From positions 434,001 to 498,000 of the forward strand of contig NZ_PTXL01000002.1 in assembly GCF_004343775.1 (NCBI RefSeq): 64,000 nucleotides of DNA. The letters are read 5' to 3'. Shown here one piece after another: positions 8,733-17,758 of this stretch. Under the pieces are notes generated by a model, which saw only the letters and a list, made by a program, of their open reading frames with translations, was not told where the DNA came from and did no database searches. Made by a program: the position numbers and the translations under genes. This stretch comes from Burkholderia sp. SRS-46 (GTDB lineage: Bacteria; Pseudomonadota; Gammaproteobacteria; Burkholderiales; Burkholderiaceae). The number at the start of each line of letters is the position of its first letter. Position 1 is the stretch's first letter.

Positions 8733-10235
8733 TCACGCGTTGTTCACCCGCTCCGCCAGCGCGCCGCGCGCAGCCACCTGCGCCCGCGCCTCGCCCAGCT
8801 TCGCGAGCACCCAGCCGACCGCCAGCGCGAGCGCGATGAGCGGAATCGTCGCGATGGTCCAGGTGCCGCCCGGATAGTCGAACGCCATCAGCACCAGCAC
8901 GCCGAGCAGGAACGCGAGCGTGAGCCACGACGTGAACGGTGCGCCGGGCATCCGGAACGCGACGTCCTGCAGTTCGCCGCGCGCGACCTTGCGGCGGAAC
9001 AGGATCTGGCACATCACGATGAAGCCCCACGTCGCGATGATGCCGAGCGACGCCATGTTCAGCACGATCTCGAACGCCTGGGCCGGCACGATGTAGTTCA
9101 GCGGCACGCCGATCGCGTTGATCGCGACCGTGATCAGGATCCCGCCGTACGGCACGCCGCGCGCGTTCATCCGCGCGACGAAGCGCGGCGCAGAGCCGCC
9201 CATCGCCAGCGAGCGCAGCACGCGCCCCGTCGAATACAGCCCGGAATTCAGGCTCGACAGCGCCGCCGTGAGCACCACGACGTTCATCACGGTGCCGACG
9301 TACGGCACGCCCAGCTTGCCGAAGAAGGTCACGAACGGGCTTTCGTGCGCGCTGTACGCGGTCCACGGCAGCAGCGTGATCAGCAGCAGCACCGAGCCCA
9401 CGTAGAACAGCGCGATGCGCCACATCACGCTGTTGATCGCCTTCGGCAAGACCTTGCGCGCATCGGCGGTTTCGCCGGCCGCGACCCCGACGAGCTCGAT
9501 GCTCGCGTACGCGAACACCACGCCCTGCACGATCAGCACCGCGGGCAGCACGCCGTGCGGAAAGATCCCGCCGCTTGCGGCGATCAGGTGCAGCCCCGGC
9601 AGGTGCCCGCCGACCGGATGGCCGCTCGCGAGGAACAGGCTGCCGACCAGCAGGAACACGCTCAGCGCGCCCACCTTGACGAGCGAGAACCAGAACTCCA
9701 TCTCGCCGAACACCTTCACGCCGATCATGTTCATCGTCGACACGATCGCGAGCGCGCCGAGCGCGAACACCCATTGCGGCACGTCCGAGAACACGGCCCA
9801 GTACTTCATGTAGATCGCGACCGCGGTGATGTCGACGATGCCGGTGGTCGCCCAGTTCAGGTAGTACATCCAGCCGGCGACGAACGACGCCCGCTCGCCC
9901 ATGAACTCCCGCGCGTACGACACGAAGCTGCCGCTGGTCGGGCGGTGCATCACGAGCTCGCCGAGCGCGCGCATGATCAGGAATGCGAACACGCCGCACA
10001 CGAGGTACACGATCGCCAGCGCGGGCCCCGCATGCTGCAGGCGGCCGCCGGCGCCGAGGAACAGCCCCGTGCCGATCGCGCCGCCCATCGCGATCATCTG
10101 CACGTGCCGGGGTTTCAGTTGCTTCGCGTAGCCGGTTTCGTGCGACGCGAACAGCGCGTCCGGGTCGGCGTGGTGAGGATGACGAGGATCGGCGCCGCCG
10201 GCCGTGTCGGCCGGGCGCTCGCTGGCGTGCTTCAT
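8733..10235 (-). CDS. ansP: L-asparagine permease (APC superfamily)
   Basis: Inner-membrane amino-acid permease of 500 residues with about 12 hydrophobic segments. The first helix carries [17 protein letters not shown], the APC substrate-binding signature. Long stretches match the pattern I know from E. coli AnsP, for example [36 protein letters not shown] and [13 protein letters not shown]. It lies 82 nt downstream of aspartase on the same strand and close to an asparaginase, so asparagine uptake is well supported. An N-terminal 35-residue hydrophilic extension rich in His and Asp precedes the membrane part. Confidence 0.92.
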   Translation of the reverse strand: MKHASERPADTAGGADPRHPHHADPDALFASHETGYAKQLKPRHVQMIAMGGAIGTGLFLGAGGRLQHAGPALAIVYLVCGVFAFLIMRALGELVMHRPTSGSFVSYAREFMGERASFVAGWMYYLNWATTGIVDITAVAIYMKYWAVFSDVPQWVFALGALAIVSTMNMIGVKVFGEMEFWFSLVKVGALSVFLLVGSLFLASGHPVGGHLPGLHLIAASGGIFPHGVLPAVLIVQGVVFAYASIELVGVAAGETADARKVLPKAINSVMWRIALFYVGSVLLLITLLPWTAYSAHESPFVTFFGKLGVPYVGTVMNVVVLTAALSSLNSGLYSTGRVLRSLAMGGSAPRFVARMNARGVPYGGILITVAINAIGVPLNYIVPAQAFEIVLNMASLGIIATWGFIVMCQILFRRKVARGELQDVAFRMPGAPFTSWLTLAFLLGVLVLMAFDYPGGTWTIATIPLIALALAVGWVLAKLGEARAQVAARGALAERVNNA

Positions 10236-10317
10236 GTGGTGTCTCCGATCTGATTGGATGTGTCGCGCGCCGGTGGCGGCGCGGTTGCGGTGTCAGGGTC
10301 GCGGCATTCAGCAGACT

Positions 10318-11724
10318 TCAGTAGACGCGCGGCTGCACCAGCGCTTCGGGCCGCAGGGCCTCGTCCAGCTGCGCCTCGGTCATCAGCGCGCGGCCGAGCA
10401 CGATTTCGCGGATGGTCTTGCCGCTGGCGTGCGCCTCGGCGGCCACCGACGTCGCGCTCTTGTAGCCGATGTACGGATTGAGCGCGGTGGCGAGCGAGAC
10501 CGAGCGCTCCATCGTGTCGCGCAGGCGCTCGGGGTTCGCGGTGATGCCCTTCACGCACTTGTCCGCGAGCGTCACGCACGCCGCCGTCAGGTGGCCGAAG
10601 CTGCGGAACAGCGCGCTCGCGATCACCGGTTCGAACGCGTTGAGCTGAAGCTGGCCGGCCTCCGCGGCGAAGGTCACCGTCAGGTCGTTGCCGAACACTT
10701 CGAACGCGACCTGGTTGACCACCTCCGGAATCACCGGATTCACCTTGCCGGGCATGATCGACGAGCCGGCCTGCATCGGCGGCAGGTTGATCTCGCCGAA
10801 CCCCGCGCGCGGGCCGCTCGACAGCAGCCGCAGGTCGTTGCAGGTCTTCGACAGCTTCACCGCGATCCGCTTCAGCACGCCGGAGATCTGCACGAACGCG
10901 CCGCAATCCTGCGTCGCCTCGATCAGGTTCGGCGCCGTGCTCAGGTCGAGCCCGGTGATGCGGCGCAGCGCCGCGAGCGCCTTGCCCGCGTAGTCCGGAT
11001 GCGCGGTGATGCCCGTGCCGATCGCGGTCGCGCCCAGGTTGATCTCGCGGATCAGCGCACCCGCCTCCTGCAGGCGCGCGATGTCTTCCGTCAGCATCAC
11101 CGCGTAGGTCGAGAACTCCTGGCCGAGCGTCATCGGCACCGCGTCCTGCAACTGCGTGCGGCCGAGCTTCAGCAGGCCCGCGAAGGCCTCGGCCTTGTCG
11201 CCGAACGCGTCGCGCAGGCGCACCATCGCCTCGAGCAGATGCTCGATCGCGAAGCAGGTGGCGATCCGGATCGCGGTCGGATAGACGTCGTTGGTGCTCT
11301 GCGCGAGATTGACGTGCTCGTTCGGATGCAGGTACGCATAGTCGCCACGCGCATGGCCCATCAGCTCCAGCGCCCGGTTGCAGATCACCTCGTTCGCATT
11401 CATGTTGGTCGACGTGCCCGCGCCGCCCTGGATGACGTCGACGACGAACTGGTCGTGCAGATGGCCTTCGCGAATCTCGACGCAGGCGGCCGCGATCGCG
11501 TCGCGATACGCCTGCGGCAGCAGGCCGAGCTCGCAGTTGGCGTCGGCCGCCGCTTCCTTCACGGCCGCCAGCGCGATGATCAGGTACGGGAACGATGCGA
11601 TGCTGCGGCCGGAAATGTCGAAATTCTCTTTCGCGCGCAGCGTGTGGACGCCGTAGTACGCGTGCGCCGGAATATTTCGTTTACCTAAAAGATCGGTTTC
11701 GACGCGGAAGTCATTGCCTGCCAT
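10318..11724 (-). CDS. aspA: Aspartate ammonia-lyase (aspartase)
   Basis: Converts L-aspartate to fumarate and ammonia; cytoplasmic tetramer of the fumarase/aspartase superfamily. It has 468 residues, close to the E. coli enzyme. The start at 11724 gives MAGNDFRVETDLLGK with GGAGAG upstream; the frame continues upstream without a start supported by family length. Key motifs are GGAGTSTNMNANEVICN, LGRTQLQDAVPMTLGQEF, TGITAHPDYA and the superfamily signature GSSIMPGKVNPVIPE, whose Ser is the catalytic base. It is the first gene of an aspA-ansP operon, divergent from a LysR regulator. Together with the asparaginase it takes asparagine to fumarate. Confidence 0.95.
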   Translation of the reverse strand: MAGNDFRVETDLLGKRNIPAHAYYGVHTLRAKENFDISGRSIASFPYLIIALAAVKEAAADANCELGLLPQAYRDAIAAACVEIREGHLHDQFVVDVIQGGAGTSTNMNANEVICNRALELMGHARGDYAYLHPNEHVNLAQSTNDVYPTAIRIATCFAIEHLLEAMVRLRDAFGDKAEAFAGLLKLGRTQLQDAVPMTLGQEFSTYAVMLTEDIARLQEAGALIREINLGATAIGTGITAHPDYAGKALAALRRITGLDLSTAPNLIEATQDCGAFVQISGVLKRIAVKLSKTCNDLRLLSSGPRAGFGEINLPPMQAGSSIMPGKVNPVIPEVVNQVAFEVFGNDLTVTFAAEAGQLQLNAFEPVIASALFRSFGHLTAACVTLADKCVKGITANPERLRDTMERSVSLATALNPYIGYKSATSVAAEAHASGKTIREIVLGRALMTEAQLDEALRPEALVQPRVY

Positions 11725-11918
11725 CGTGTCTCTCCAGACGTGTCTCGGATATGTGTCGTGCCGCCGGGCCAGAGGCTGGGCCGGGCCGGCAGCAGAAAGG
11801 CCCTCGGTGCATGCGTCGCGCAGCGGAACCGGTCTTCGCCGGCCTGCCGCCTGCGCAACGCGTTCGCATTCTATGCCTTTGCAAAAAGACACTCATTTCA
11901 TTATTATCGAAAGCGGTT

Positions 11919-11933
11919 TTGCGTTACACGCAA
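11919..11933. promoter_or_regulatory. Perfect dyad, probable LysR-type operator
   Basis: TTGCGT-TAC-ACGCAA is a perfect inverted repeat that fits the T-N11-A box of LysR-type regulators. It is in the aspA/LysR divergent gap, 13 nt before the regulator ATG, a usual place for autoregulation and for control of the divergent operon. Confidence 0.55.
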
Positions 11934-11946
11934 CAGCGAGGAATGG

Positions 11947-12921
11947 ATGAGCAAGCGGCCGAGAGAAGTGGGCGTCGATCACCTGGGCGCGATGCGCGCG
12001 TTCGTGCGGGTCGTCGAGACAGGGAGTTTTTCTGCCGTCGCGAAAGAGATGCATGTGTCGACGTCCACCGTCGCGCGCAAGGTGTCGGCGATCGAAGACG
12101 CGCTCGGCGTGCCGCTGCTGCACCGCTCCACGCACAGCGTGACGCTGACCGAAGCCGGCGCCATCTATCTCGAGCGGGCCGTCACGCTGATCGCGGATCT
12201 CGACGACACGTTGCGCGTCGTCGCCGAGCTGAACGCGCGGCCGAGCGGGCCGCTCAAGCTCACCGCGCCGGTGGCGTTCGGCCGGCGCCATCTCGCACCG
12301 CTGGTCGCGCCGTTTCTCGCGCACTACCCGACGATCCAGCTCGACGTCCGGCTGACCGACAACCACAACGACCTGGTTGCCGGCGGCTTCGATCTGGACA
12401 TTCACGAAGGCGAAAACTACCTCGACAACCTGGTCGTGCAGAAGCTGTCGCGCAACGACAGCATCCTGTGCGCGGCGCCCGCGTATCTCGATCGGCGCGG
12501 CCGCCCGGCCGAGCCGCATGAACTCGCGCATCACAATTGCCTGCGCTACGTCCACCCCGAAGGCGACCCGCGCTGGGAACTGGTCGACGGCGACGCGCGG
12601 CACAGCCTGCTGCCGGCCGGCAACCTGGTGTCGGACCACTCGGAACTGCTGCTCGAGGCGACCACCGCCGGGCTCGGCATCGCCGAGTTCGAGATCTGGC
12701 TGGTGCGCGACCGGCTGGCGAGCGGCCAGCTCGAGGTCGTGCTGCCGCGCTATCGGCTGCAGAACAAGCTGACCGGCGAGTTCATCTACATGGCGTATCT
12801 GGCGAACCGGCGCAGCTCGGCGAAGCTGCGGGTGCTGAGGGATTTCCTGGCGGAACACCTCGCCCATATCGGCGAGCTGTCCGAAGCGGAACTGCGGAAG
12901 ATTCGCGGCGGGCAACGCTGA
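11947..12921 (+). CDS. LysR-type transcriptional regulator of the asparagine/aspartate module
   Basis: DNA-binding regulator of 324 residues. The N-terminal winged HTH is seen in AMRAFVRVVETGSFSAVAKE and VSTSTVARKVSAIEDALGVP. The substrate-binding domain follows from about residue 95. The ATG at 11947 follows AGGA at 11939-11942; the upstream part of the open frame lies in the promoter region. It is divergent from aspA-ansP and convergent with the asparaginase, so it most likely senses asparagine, aspartate or a product. A perfect 15-bp dyad lies just before its start. Confidence 0.9.
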   Translation: MSKRPREVGVDHLGAMRAFVRVVETGSFSAVAKEMHVSTSTVARKVSAIEDALGVPLLHRSTHSVTLTEAGAIYLERAVTLIADLDDTLRVVAELNARPSGPLKLTAPVAFGRRHLAPLVAPFLAHYPTIQLDVRLTDNHNDLVAGGFDLDIHEGENYLDNLVVQKLSRNDSILCAAPAYLDRRGRPAEPHELAHHNCLRYVHPEGDPRWELVDGDARHSLLPAGNLVSDHSELLLEATTAGLGIAEFEIWLVRDRLASGQLEVVLPRYRLQNKLTGEFIYMAYLANRRSSAKLRVLRDFLAEHLAHIGELSEAELRKIRGGQR

Positions 12922-12946
12922 GCGCCGCCGGCCCGCCGCGTGCCGG

Positions 12947-14014
12947 TCAGGCGGATTGCAGTTCGAACGGGAACGTCGCGTGGCCGACGTCGACGCCCTG
13001 CGTGTTCAGCATCGGCGGACAGTGGAACGCGGCCAGTTGCCGACGTTGCGCCGCCGTGCCGATCCGCAGCCGCTCGAGGAGCTCGCTGACGAGCCTGTAC
13101 AGCACGTCGAGATTGCCGTCCTCGACCTTCACCGAGATGCCGAGCGCGCCGTCGGCGCCGAGGCGCCGGGTCTGCTCGGACGCGCGCACGCCGATCCCGT
13201 AGCACGCATCCGCGCCGACCTTGCCGACCACCTGCCCGTCGAAGGCCCGCATCAGCACGGTGCAATAGCGCCCGTCGCCGGCGACGAGCTCCGGATGGCG
13301 CGTCATCGCGTGATGGATCCGCGCCAGCGCGCGAACACGGTCGGTGTGCGGTCTGCCGTTGCCGGCTTCCACCGCATCCGCGCCATCGGCCAGGCTGGCA
13401 TAGATGCGCGCCAGCCGATCGAGCGGGAAAGCCGGCGTCGGCAGGTTGCAGCCGTCGATCGCCCATTCGACTTCGTCGTCACGCAGGCCGCACGCTTCGG
13501 CGACCGCCCGCATCACGCGCACCTGCATCGGGTGGGCCGGCAGATGGTAGTCGGCGATCGCGGCGCCGATCGCCTGCGCGCCCGCCAGCATGCCGACGTG
13601 CTTGCCCGAGCAGTTGCTGCATACGCCGGTCGGGCTGAAATCGCGCTTGATCCACGACCGCAGCACCACGTCGGACAGCGGTGCATGCCCGCCGCAACGC
13701 AGGTCCGACTCCTGCGCGTGCACCTTGGCGAGCATCGCCCGCGTCCGCTCGATGTGCCGATCCTCGCTGCTGTGCGACGCGCACATCAGCGCCACGTCCG
13801 CCTCGTCGAAGCCGAACCGGTCGGGGCCGCCCGTCTCGAGCACGGACAGCGCCTGCGCCGGCTTGGCCGCCGATCGCGCGAGCGTCATGCGCAACGGGTC
13901 GCCCAGCCGGTACAGCAGCCTGCCGCGCGCATCCACCACCGCAGCGTGGGCCAGGTGCGTATTCTCAATCGCGTTGCCACGGTACGTGACGACCGCTGCG
14001 CCATTCGTTTCCAT
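12947..14014 (-). CDS. ansA: L-asparaginase, class 3 (Rhizobium etli ReAV type)
   Basis: Hydrolyses asparagine to aspartate and ammonia. The 355-residue protein belongs to the asparaginase II (PF06089) family, unrelated to EcAI/EcAII. The residues I recall as catalytic in ReAV are present at the same numbering: Ser48 and Lys51 in RSAAKP, and Ser80 in CASHSSED. The metal-site residues Cys135, Lys138 (CSNCSGKH) and Cys189 (DGCNLPTP) are also present. The second lysine is probably Lys265 (VVGKVG), two positions later than in ReAV. There is no signal peptide. With aspA and ansP it reproduces the gene content of the R. etli ansPAB operon in a different arrangement. Confidence 0.9.
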   Translation of the reverse strand: METNGAAVVTYRGNAIENTHLAHAAVVDARGRLLYRLGDPLRMTLARSAAKPAQALSVLETGGPDRFGFDEADVALMCASHSSEDRHIERTRAMLAKVHAQESDLRCGGHAPLSDVVLRSWIKRDFSPTGVCSNCSGKHVGMLAGAQAIGAAIADYHLPAHPMQVRVMRAVAEACGLRDDEVEWAIDGCNLPTPAFPLDRLARIYASLADGADAVEAGNGRPHTDRVRALARIHHAMTRHPELVAGDGRYCTVLMRAFDGQVVGKVGADACYGIGVRASEQTRRLGADGALGISVKVEDGNLDVLYRLVSELLERLRIGTAAQRRQLAAFHCPPMLNTQGVDVGHATFPFELQSA

Positions 14015-14199
14015 CCTGTCTCCATGCTCGGGGCCGCATCATCGGGCCAGATAAACCGGTATCGAAGTGTATCGAGTCGCCCCCGCATTGCGCGGCGGCG
14101 CCGATGAAAAGTGGTGTTGCGCGCGACGCAAAGGCAACCGCGCCATCGCCCGCCCCGCCGCCGCGACTTGACCGTTTTTGTACAAAATCCATTCGAGAG

Positions 14200-14228
14200 T
14201 TTACATATTTGACATCAATCCCTACAAT
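14200..14228 (+). promoter_or_regulatory. Sigma-70 promoter of the TonB receptor
   Basis: TTTACA (14200-14205) and TACAAT (14223-14228) are separated by 17 bp, a good housekeeping promoter in an otherwise GC-rich region. Transcription would start near 14235, directly at the Fur-like box, and would exclude the far-upstream start codon at 14178. Confidence 0.55.
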
Positions 14229-14237
14229 CACGGCCGT

Positions 14238-14258
14238 AAACGCGAATCATACGCATTT
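14238..14258 (+). promoter_or_regulatory. Fur-box-like dyad
   Basis: A 21-bp imperfect palindrome built on AAACGCGAAT and ATACGCATTT around a central C; 8 of 10 base pairs are symmetric. The sequence resembles betaproteobacterial Fur sites and overlaps the expected transcription start, so iron would repress the receptor. Confidence 0.5.
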
Positions 14259-14342
14259 AGATTGGTGCGCCCGACGTGCCGGCCCGTGTCCGCCGCCGTC
14301 GCAGGCGCGCCTCCGGTCACCGCTACTTCCGCTGCCTTCGCT

Positions 14343-16604
14343 ATGCCTGCCCAGTTCAAGACGAGGCCCCGCGCCCTCGTGTCGGCGCTGTATTGCTCCG
14401 TATTCCTGACCCCGCTCCTCGCTTGCGCCGAAACCGCGCCCGCCGCCCAGCCAACGGCCGCCGACAGTCCGGCGAACGGCGCGGCGAACACCGCTGCCCG
14501 CGACGCAGCGGCGACGCTGCCGACGATCGCGGTGCAGTCGTCCGCGCTGTCGGAGATGCAGGTGAAGCGCGCGCCGTCGTACAAGTTCACCGCGCCGCTG
14601 CTCGACACGCCGCGCTCCGTCACCGTGATCCCCGAGCAGTTGATCAAGGAAAAGAACGTGACGACCTTCGCCGATGCGCTGCGCTCGGTGCCCGGCATCA
14701 CGTTCCTCGGCGGCGACGCGGCCGCGAACCCGTCGGCCGACCGCCCGGTGATCCGCGGCTTCGAATCGCGCAACGCAATCTTCGTCGACGGGATGCGCGA
14801 CTCGGGCCTGCAGAACCGCGAGACCTTCGCGGTCGAGCAGATCAGCGTGATCAAGGGCGCCGACTCCGTCTACGCGGGCCGCGGCTCGGTGGGCGGCAGC
14901 GTCGACATCGTCACGAAGACGCCGAAGAACGACGACTTCATCAACAGCAGCATCGGCTTCGGCACCGACGGCTACAAGCGCGCGACGGTCGACGCGAACC
15001 GCAAGATCAACGACACGACGGCCGTGCGGCTGAACGTGATGGGCCACGACGCGAACCAGGCCGGCCGCAACAACGTGTACAACAAGCGCTGGGGCGTCGC
15101 GCCGTCGATCGTGTTCGGGCTGAACACGCCGACCACGGTCACGGTCAGCTACTACCACATGAACTCGTACGACATGCCGGACTTCAGCGTGCCGTTCCGT
15201 GCGTCGGGCGGCACGCCGGTGCCGATCGATCGCGGGCAGTTCTTCGGGCGGAACACGCGCGACTACCGCTACGGGCAGACCGACACAGGCGAAATCCGCG
15301 TCGAGCATCGCATCGACGACAACTGGAAGCTGAAGAACACGACGATGTTCGGGCGCTCGACGCTCGACTACGTCGCGACGAATCCGCAGATCCTCGCGTC
15401 GAATCCGACCATGCTCGGCCTGCAGGCGAAGAGCGGCAAGTACGCGACCAACGGCTTCGCGAACCAGACGGAAATCACCGGCCGCACGAGCCTGTTCGGC
15501 ATGCAGCACACGCTGACGGCCGGCGTCGAGTTCGGCCAGGAGCAGAACCGCTACGAGGGCTATCTCGTCACCGACGCGGCCGGCAACAACATCCGCACGG
15601 GCGGCCCGTGCTCGGTCGCGGGCAACTGCACGCCGCTCGCCGGCGGCTGGAACCCGAACATGCCGTGGGCCGGCAACCTCGTCCTGAACGGCGACAAGAG
15701 CTTCCCCGGCGCGACGACCAACACGCGCACGACCACCGCGTCCGCGTACGTGTTCGACACCGTGAAGCTGTCCGAGCGCTGGCTGTTCAACGCCGGCCTG
15801 CGCTTCGACCGCTACGACATCACCGCGAAGCAGGCCGGCGTCGCCGACCTGTCGAACACGTCGAACCTGTTCAGCTACCAGTTCGGCCTCGTGTTCAAGC
15901 CGGTGCAAACCGTGAGCCTGTATGCGTCGTACGGCACGTCGTCGAACCCGCCGGGCGCGAACGGCGGCCTCGGCGGCGGCACCGACCAGATCACCGCGGC
16001 CAACCGCGACCTGTCGCCGGAGCGCTCGCGCAACATCGAGATCGGCGCGAAATGGGACGTGCTGCACGAGCAGTTGTCGCTGACCTCGGCGCTGTTCCAG
16101 ACCGAGAAGACCAACGCGCGCGTGAGCGACGGCCTCGGCCACACGATCAACGCGGGCAAGCAGCGCGTGCGCGGCGTCGAACTCGGCTTCGCGGGCAACC
16201 TGACGAACCAGTGGCACGTGTTCGGCGGCTACTCGTACCTGAACGCGGTCACGACCGATGCGGGCCCCGGCAGCCCCGGCGCGTCCGGCCTGCCGATGGT
16301 GATGGTGCCGAAGCACAACTTCACGCTGTGGACGAGCTACGACGTGATGCCGAAGCTGACGCTCGGCGCGGGCGCGACGGTGATGAGCAAGACCTACGCG
16401 TCGGTGTCGCCGACGGTGAAGAAGTGGACGCCCGGCTATGCGCGCTTCGACGCGGCCGCGACGTGGCGCGTGAACAAGACGATGGACGTGCAGCTGAACG
16501 TGCAGAACCTGTTCGACAAGAAGTACTACGCGAGCGCGTACCCGATCTACGCGACGTGGGCGCCGGGCCGCTCGGCGATGGTGACGCTGAACTTCTATCA
16601 GTGA
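14343..16604 (+). CDS. TonB-dependent siderophore receptor (Fiu-like)
   Basis: Outer-membrane active transporter for ferric siderophores, 753 residues from the ATG at 14343. That start gives a signal-peptide-like MPAQFKTRPRALVSALYCSV... ending near LLACAETA. The plug domain contains LDTPRSVTVIPEQLIKEKN, ADALRSVPGITF and the VIKGADSVYAGRGSVGG segment. The 22-strand barrel follows, ending in the aromatic-terminated MVTLNFYQ. The pattern, including INDTTAVRLNVMG, is that of E. coli Fiu-type catecholate receptors. No clear ribosome site is seen, and GTG codons between 14262 and 14343 are possible alternative starts. A promoter and Fur-like box upstream support iron control. Confidence 0.9.
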   Translation: MPAQFKTRPRALVSALYCSVFLTPLLACAETAPAAQPTAADSPANGAANTAARDAAATLPTIAVQSSALSEMQVKRAPSYKFTAPLLDTPRSVTVIPEQLIKEKNVTTFADALRSVPGITFLGGDAAANPSADRPVIRGFESRNAIFVDGMRDSGLQNRETFAVEQISVIKGADSVYAGRGSVGGSVDIVTKTPKNDDFINSSIGFGTDGYKRATVDANRKINDTTAVRLNVMGHDANQAGRNNVYNKRWGVAPSIVFGLNTPTTVTVSYYHMNSYDMPDFSVPFRASGGTPVPIDRGQFFGRNTRDYRYGQTDTGEIRVEHRIDDNWKLKNTTMFGRSTLDYVATNPQILASNPTMLGLQAKSGKYATNGFANQTEITGRTSLFGMQHTLTAGVEFGQEQNRYEGYLVTDAAGNNIRTGGPCSVAGNCTPLAGGWNPNMPWAGNLVLNGDKSFPGATTNTRTTTASAYVFDTVKLSERWLFNAGLRFDRYDITAKQAGVADLSNTSNLFSYQFGLVFKPVQTVSLYASYGTSSNPPGANGGLGGGTDQITAANRDLSPERSRNIEIGAKWDVLHEQLSLTSALFQTEKTNARVSDGLGHTINAGKQRVRGVELGFAGNLTNQWHVFGGYSYLNAVTTDAGPGSPGASGLPMVMVPKHNFTLWTSYDVMPKLTLGAGATVMSKTYASVSPTVKKWTPGYARFDAAATWRVNKTMDVQLNVQNLFDKKYYASAYPIYATWAPGRSAMVTLNFYQ

Positions 16605-16612
16605 TGCCACGA

Positions 16613-16649
16613 GAGGTGGCGCCGCCTGCGCAGTGGGCGGCGCCACCTT
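16613..16649 (+). terminator. Strong terminator between the TonB receptor and azoR
   Basis: A perfect 12-bp stem GGTGGCGCCGCC (16615-16626) / GGCGGCGCCACC (16636-16647) with a 9-nt loop, extended by A-T. It follows the receptor stop by about 10 nt and lies downstream of the convergent azoR, so it probably serves both genes. Confidence 0.65.
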
Positions 16650-16683
16650 CCTCGAAGCGAAGCGAAGCGAGGCGCCCCGCCGC

Positions 16684-17307
16684 CTAGGCGAACAACGCCT
16701 GCACCGTCTCGAGATGCGGCGCCAGAAACACCGCCGGATCGACCTGCCGCGTGAACACGCCCACCGCGCCGTCCGCGATCACGAAACGCATGTCCTCGAC
16801 ACCCAGAAAGGCGAACATCTGCCGCAGCCACGGCGCGAGGAAATTGCGCTGCGCCTGCTCCGCGTCCGGCCCGTAGACGGCGCCCGCCGCGATCATGAAG
16901 GTCGCACGCCGCCCCCCGAGCAGCCCGCGCGTGCCGGACGGCGTCGATTCGATCGTCACCCCCTGCCTGACGATGTGGTCCACCCACAGCTTGAAGCTCG
17001 CGGATGGCCCCCAGTTGTGCATCGGCATGCCGATCACGTATTCGTCTGCGTCGTGCAGTTCCGCCGTCAATTCCATCGATAGCGCAAGCCGCTCGTTCTG
17101 TGCCGAGGTCCGCTGCGCCGGCGGGGTAAAGTTCGCCGCGACCCACGCGGCGTCGATCGGCGGCATGTCGACGCGGCACAAATCGCGCACCACCACGCGC
17201 CCCTGCGGATGCGCGCGCAGCCAGTTGCGCGCATACGCCTGCGTCAGCTGACGCGAAATGGACGCGTCGCCCATCGGACTCGAATCAATCTGCAACAACC
17301 TGGACAT
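16684..17307 (-). CDS. azoR: FMN-dependent NADH-azoreductase
   Basis: Flavodoxin-fold NADH:quinone/azo oxidoreductase of 207 residues, the normal AzoR length. FMN-binding features are the N-terminal LLQIDSSPMGDASISRQLT phosphate loop and MPMHNWGPSASFKLWVDH, a hallmark of AzoR. The start at 17307 has AGGAGAAG upstream. AzoR proteins reduce quinones and azo compounds by two electrons and protect against electrophile stress. It is divergent from an ArsR-type repressor whose operators lie inside both promoters, so induction by a quinone, thiol or aromatic stress is plausible. Confidence 0.93.
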   Translation of the reverse strand: MSRLLQIDSSPMGDASISRQLTQAYARNWLRAHPQGRVVVRDLCRVDMPPIDAAWVAANFTPPAQRTSAQNERLALSMELTAELHDADEYVIGMPMHNWGPSASFKLWVDHIVRQGVTIESTPSGTRGLLGGRRATFMIAAGAVYGPDAEQAQRNFLAPWLRQMFAFLGVEDMRFVIADGAVGVFTRQVDPAVFLAPHLETVQALFA

Positions 17308-17334
17308 CGGGCTTCTCCTGTTGGAATCGGCTCG

Positions 17335-17383
17335 ATGTTATTCAACCAAACAGTTGAATGTCAACCTTTTGGTTGAATATAAT
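17335..17383. promoter_or_regulatory. Interlocked divergent azoR/ArsR promoters with two dyads
   Basis: Minus strand: -35 TTGACA (17364-17359) and -10 TAACAT (17340-17335), spacer 18 bp. That spacer is exactly the dyad TTCAAC-CAAACA-GTTGAA (17341-17358). Plus strand: -35 TTGAAT (17354-17359) and -10 TATAAT (17378-17383), spacer 18 bp. This second spacer contains the dyad TCAACC-TTTT-GGTTGA (17361-17376). A single dimeric repressor bound at each dyad would shut both promoters. The plus-strand start site falls at or next to the regulator ATG at 17390. Confidence 0.65.
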
Positions 17384-17389
17384 CCCGTC

Positions 17390-17758
17390 ATGAATACACC
17401 CATGGATCCACACGATCGCTCTCCCGACCGGCTGGACGCGATATTCGGCGCGCTCGCCGACCCGACCCGGCGCTCGATGCTCGCCCGGCTGCGCGACGGC
17501 AGCCTGACCGTGAGCGAGCTGGCCGCGCCGTACGACGTGAGCCTCAATGCGATCTCCAAGCACGTCAAGACGCTCGAGAAGGCGGGGCTGATCCGCCGCG
17601 AAATCAGGGGCCGGGAGCACGCGTGCCAGCTCGACGCGTCGAATCTCGAAGCGGCGCAGAACTGGCTCGGCCACTACGCCGAGTTCTGGAGCGAGCGGCT
17701 GGACGCGCTCGACCGGCATCTCGCCGACAAACGGAAACGCAAGCCTTCTCAACCATGA
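17390..17758 (+). CDS. ArsR-family helix-turn-helix repressor
   Basis: Small winged-HTH repressor of 122 residues. The core runs from RLDAIFGALADPTRRSML through LTVSELAAPYDVSLNAISKH and the wing GLIRREIRGREH. The metal-binding cysteine pair of ArsR/SmtB is absent; the lone Cys in the wing (HACQLD) is a possible sensor. The ATG at 17390 is only 7 nt after a perfect TATAAT, so the message would be leaderless; the alternative ATG at 17402 would leave a 12-nt leader. The stop overlaps the next start (ATGA), giving an ArsR-SRPBCC operon, an arrangement common for this subgroup. It is probably autorepressing and also represses azoR. Confidence 0.88.
   Translation: MNTPMDPHDRSPDRLDAIFGALADPTRRSMLARLRDGSLTVSELAAPYDVSLNAISKHVKTLEKAGLIRREIRGREHACQLDASNLEAAQNWLGHYAEFWSERLDALDRHLADKRKRKPSQP

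Larger units (their letters stand above)
14015..14342 (+). other. Gene-free 5' region of the TonB receptor
   Basis: This 328-nt stretch separates the divergent asparaginase and TonB-receptor genes. It holds the promoter and Fur-like box listed separately, then about 85 nt of leader before the chosen receptor start. No convincing reading frame is seen in it, though the receptor frame stays open through it. Confidence 0.5.

Noticed and set aside
14247..16646. Two very long alternative frames over the TonB receptor
   Set aside because: Both are shadows of the receptor gene, whose plug and barrel motifs are clear.
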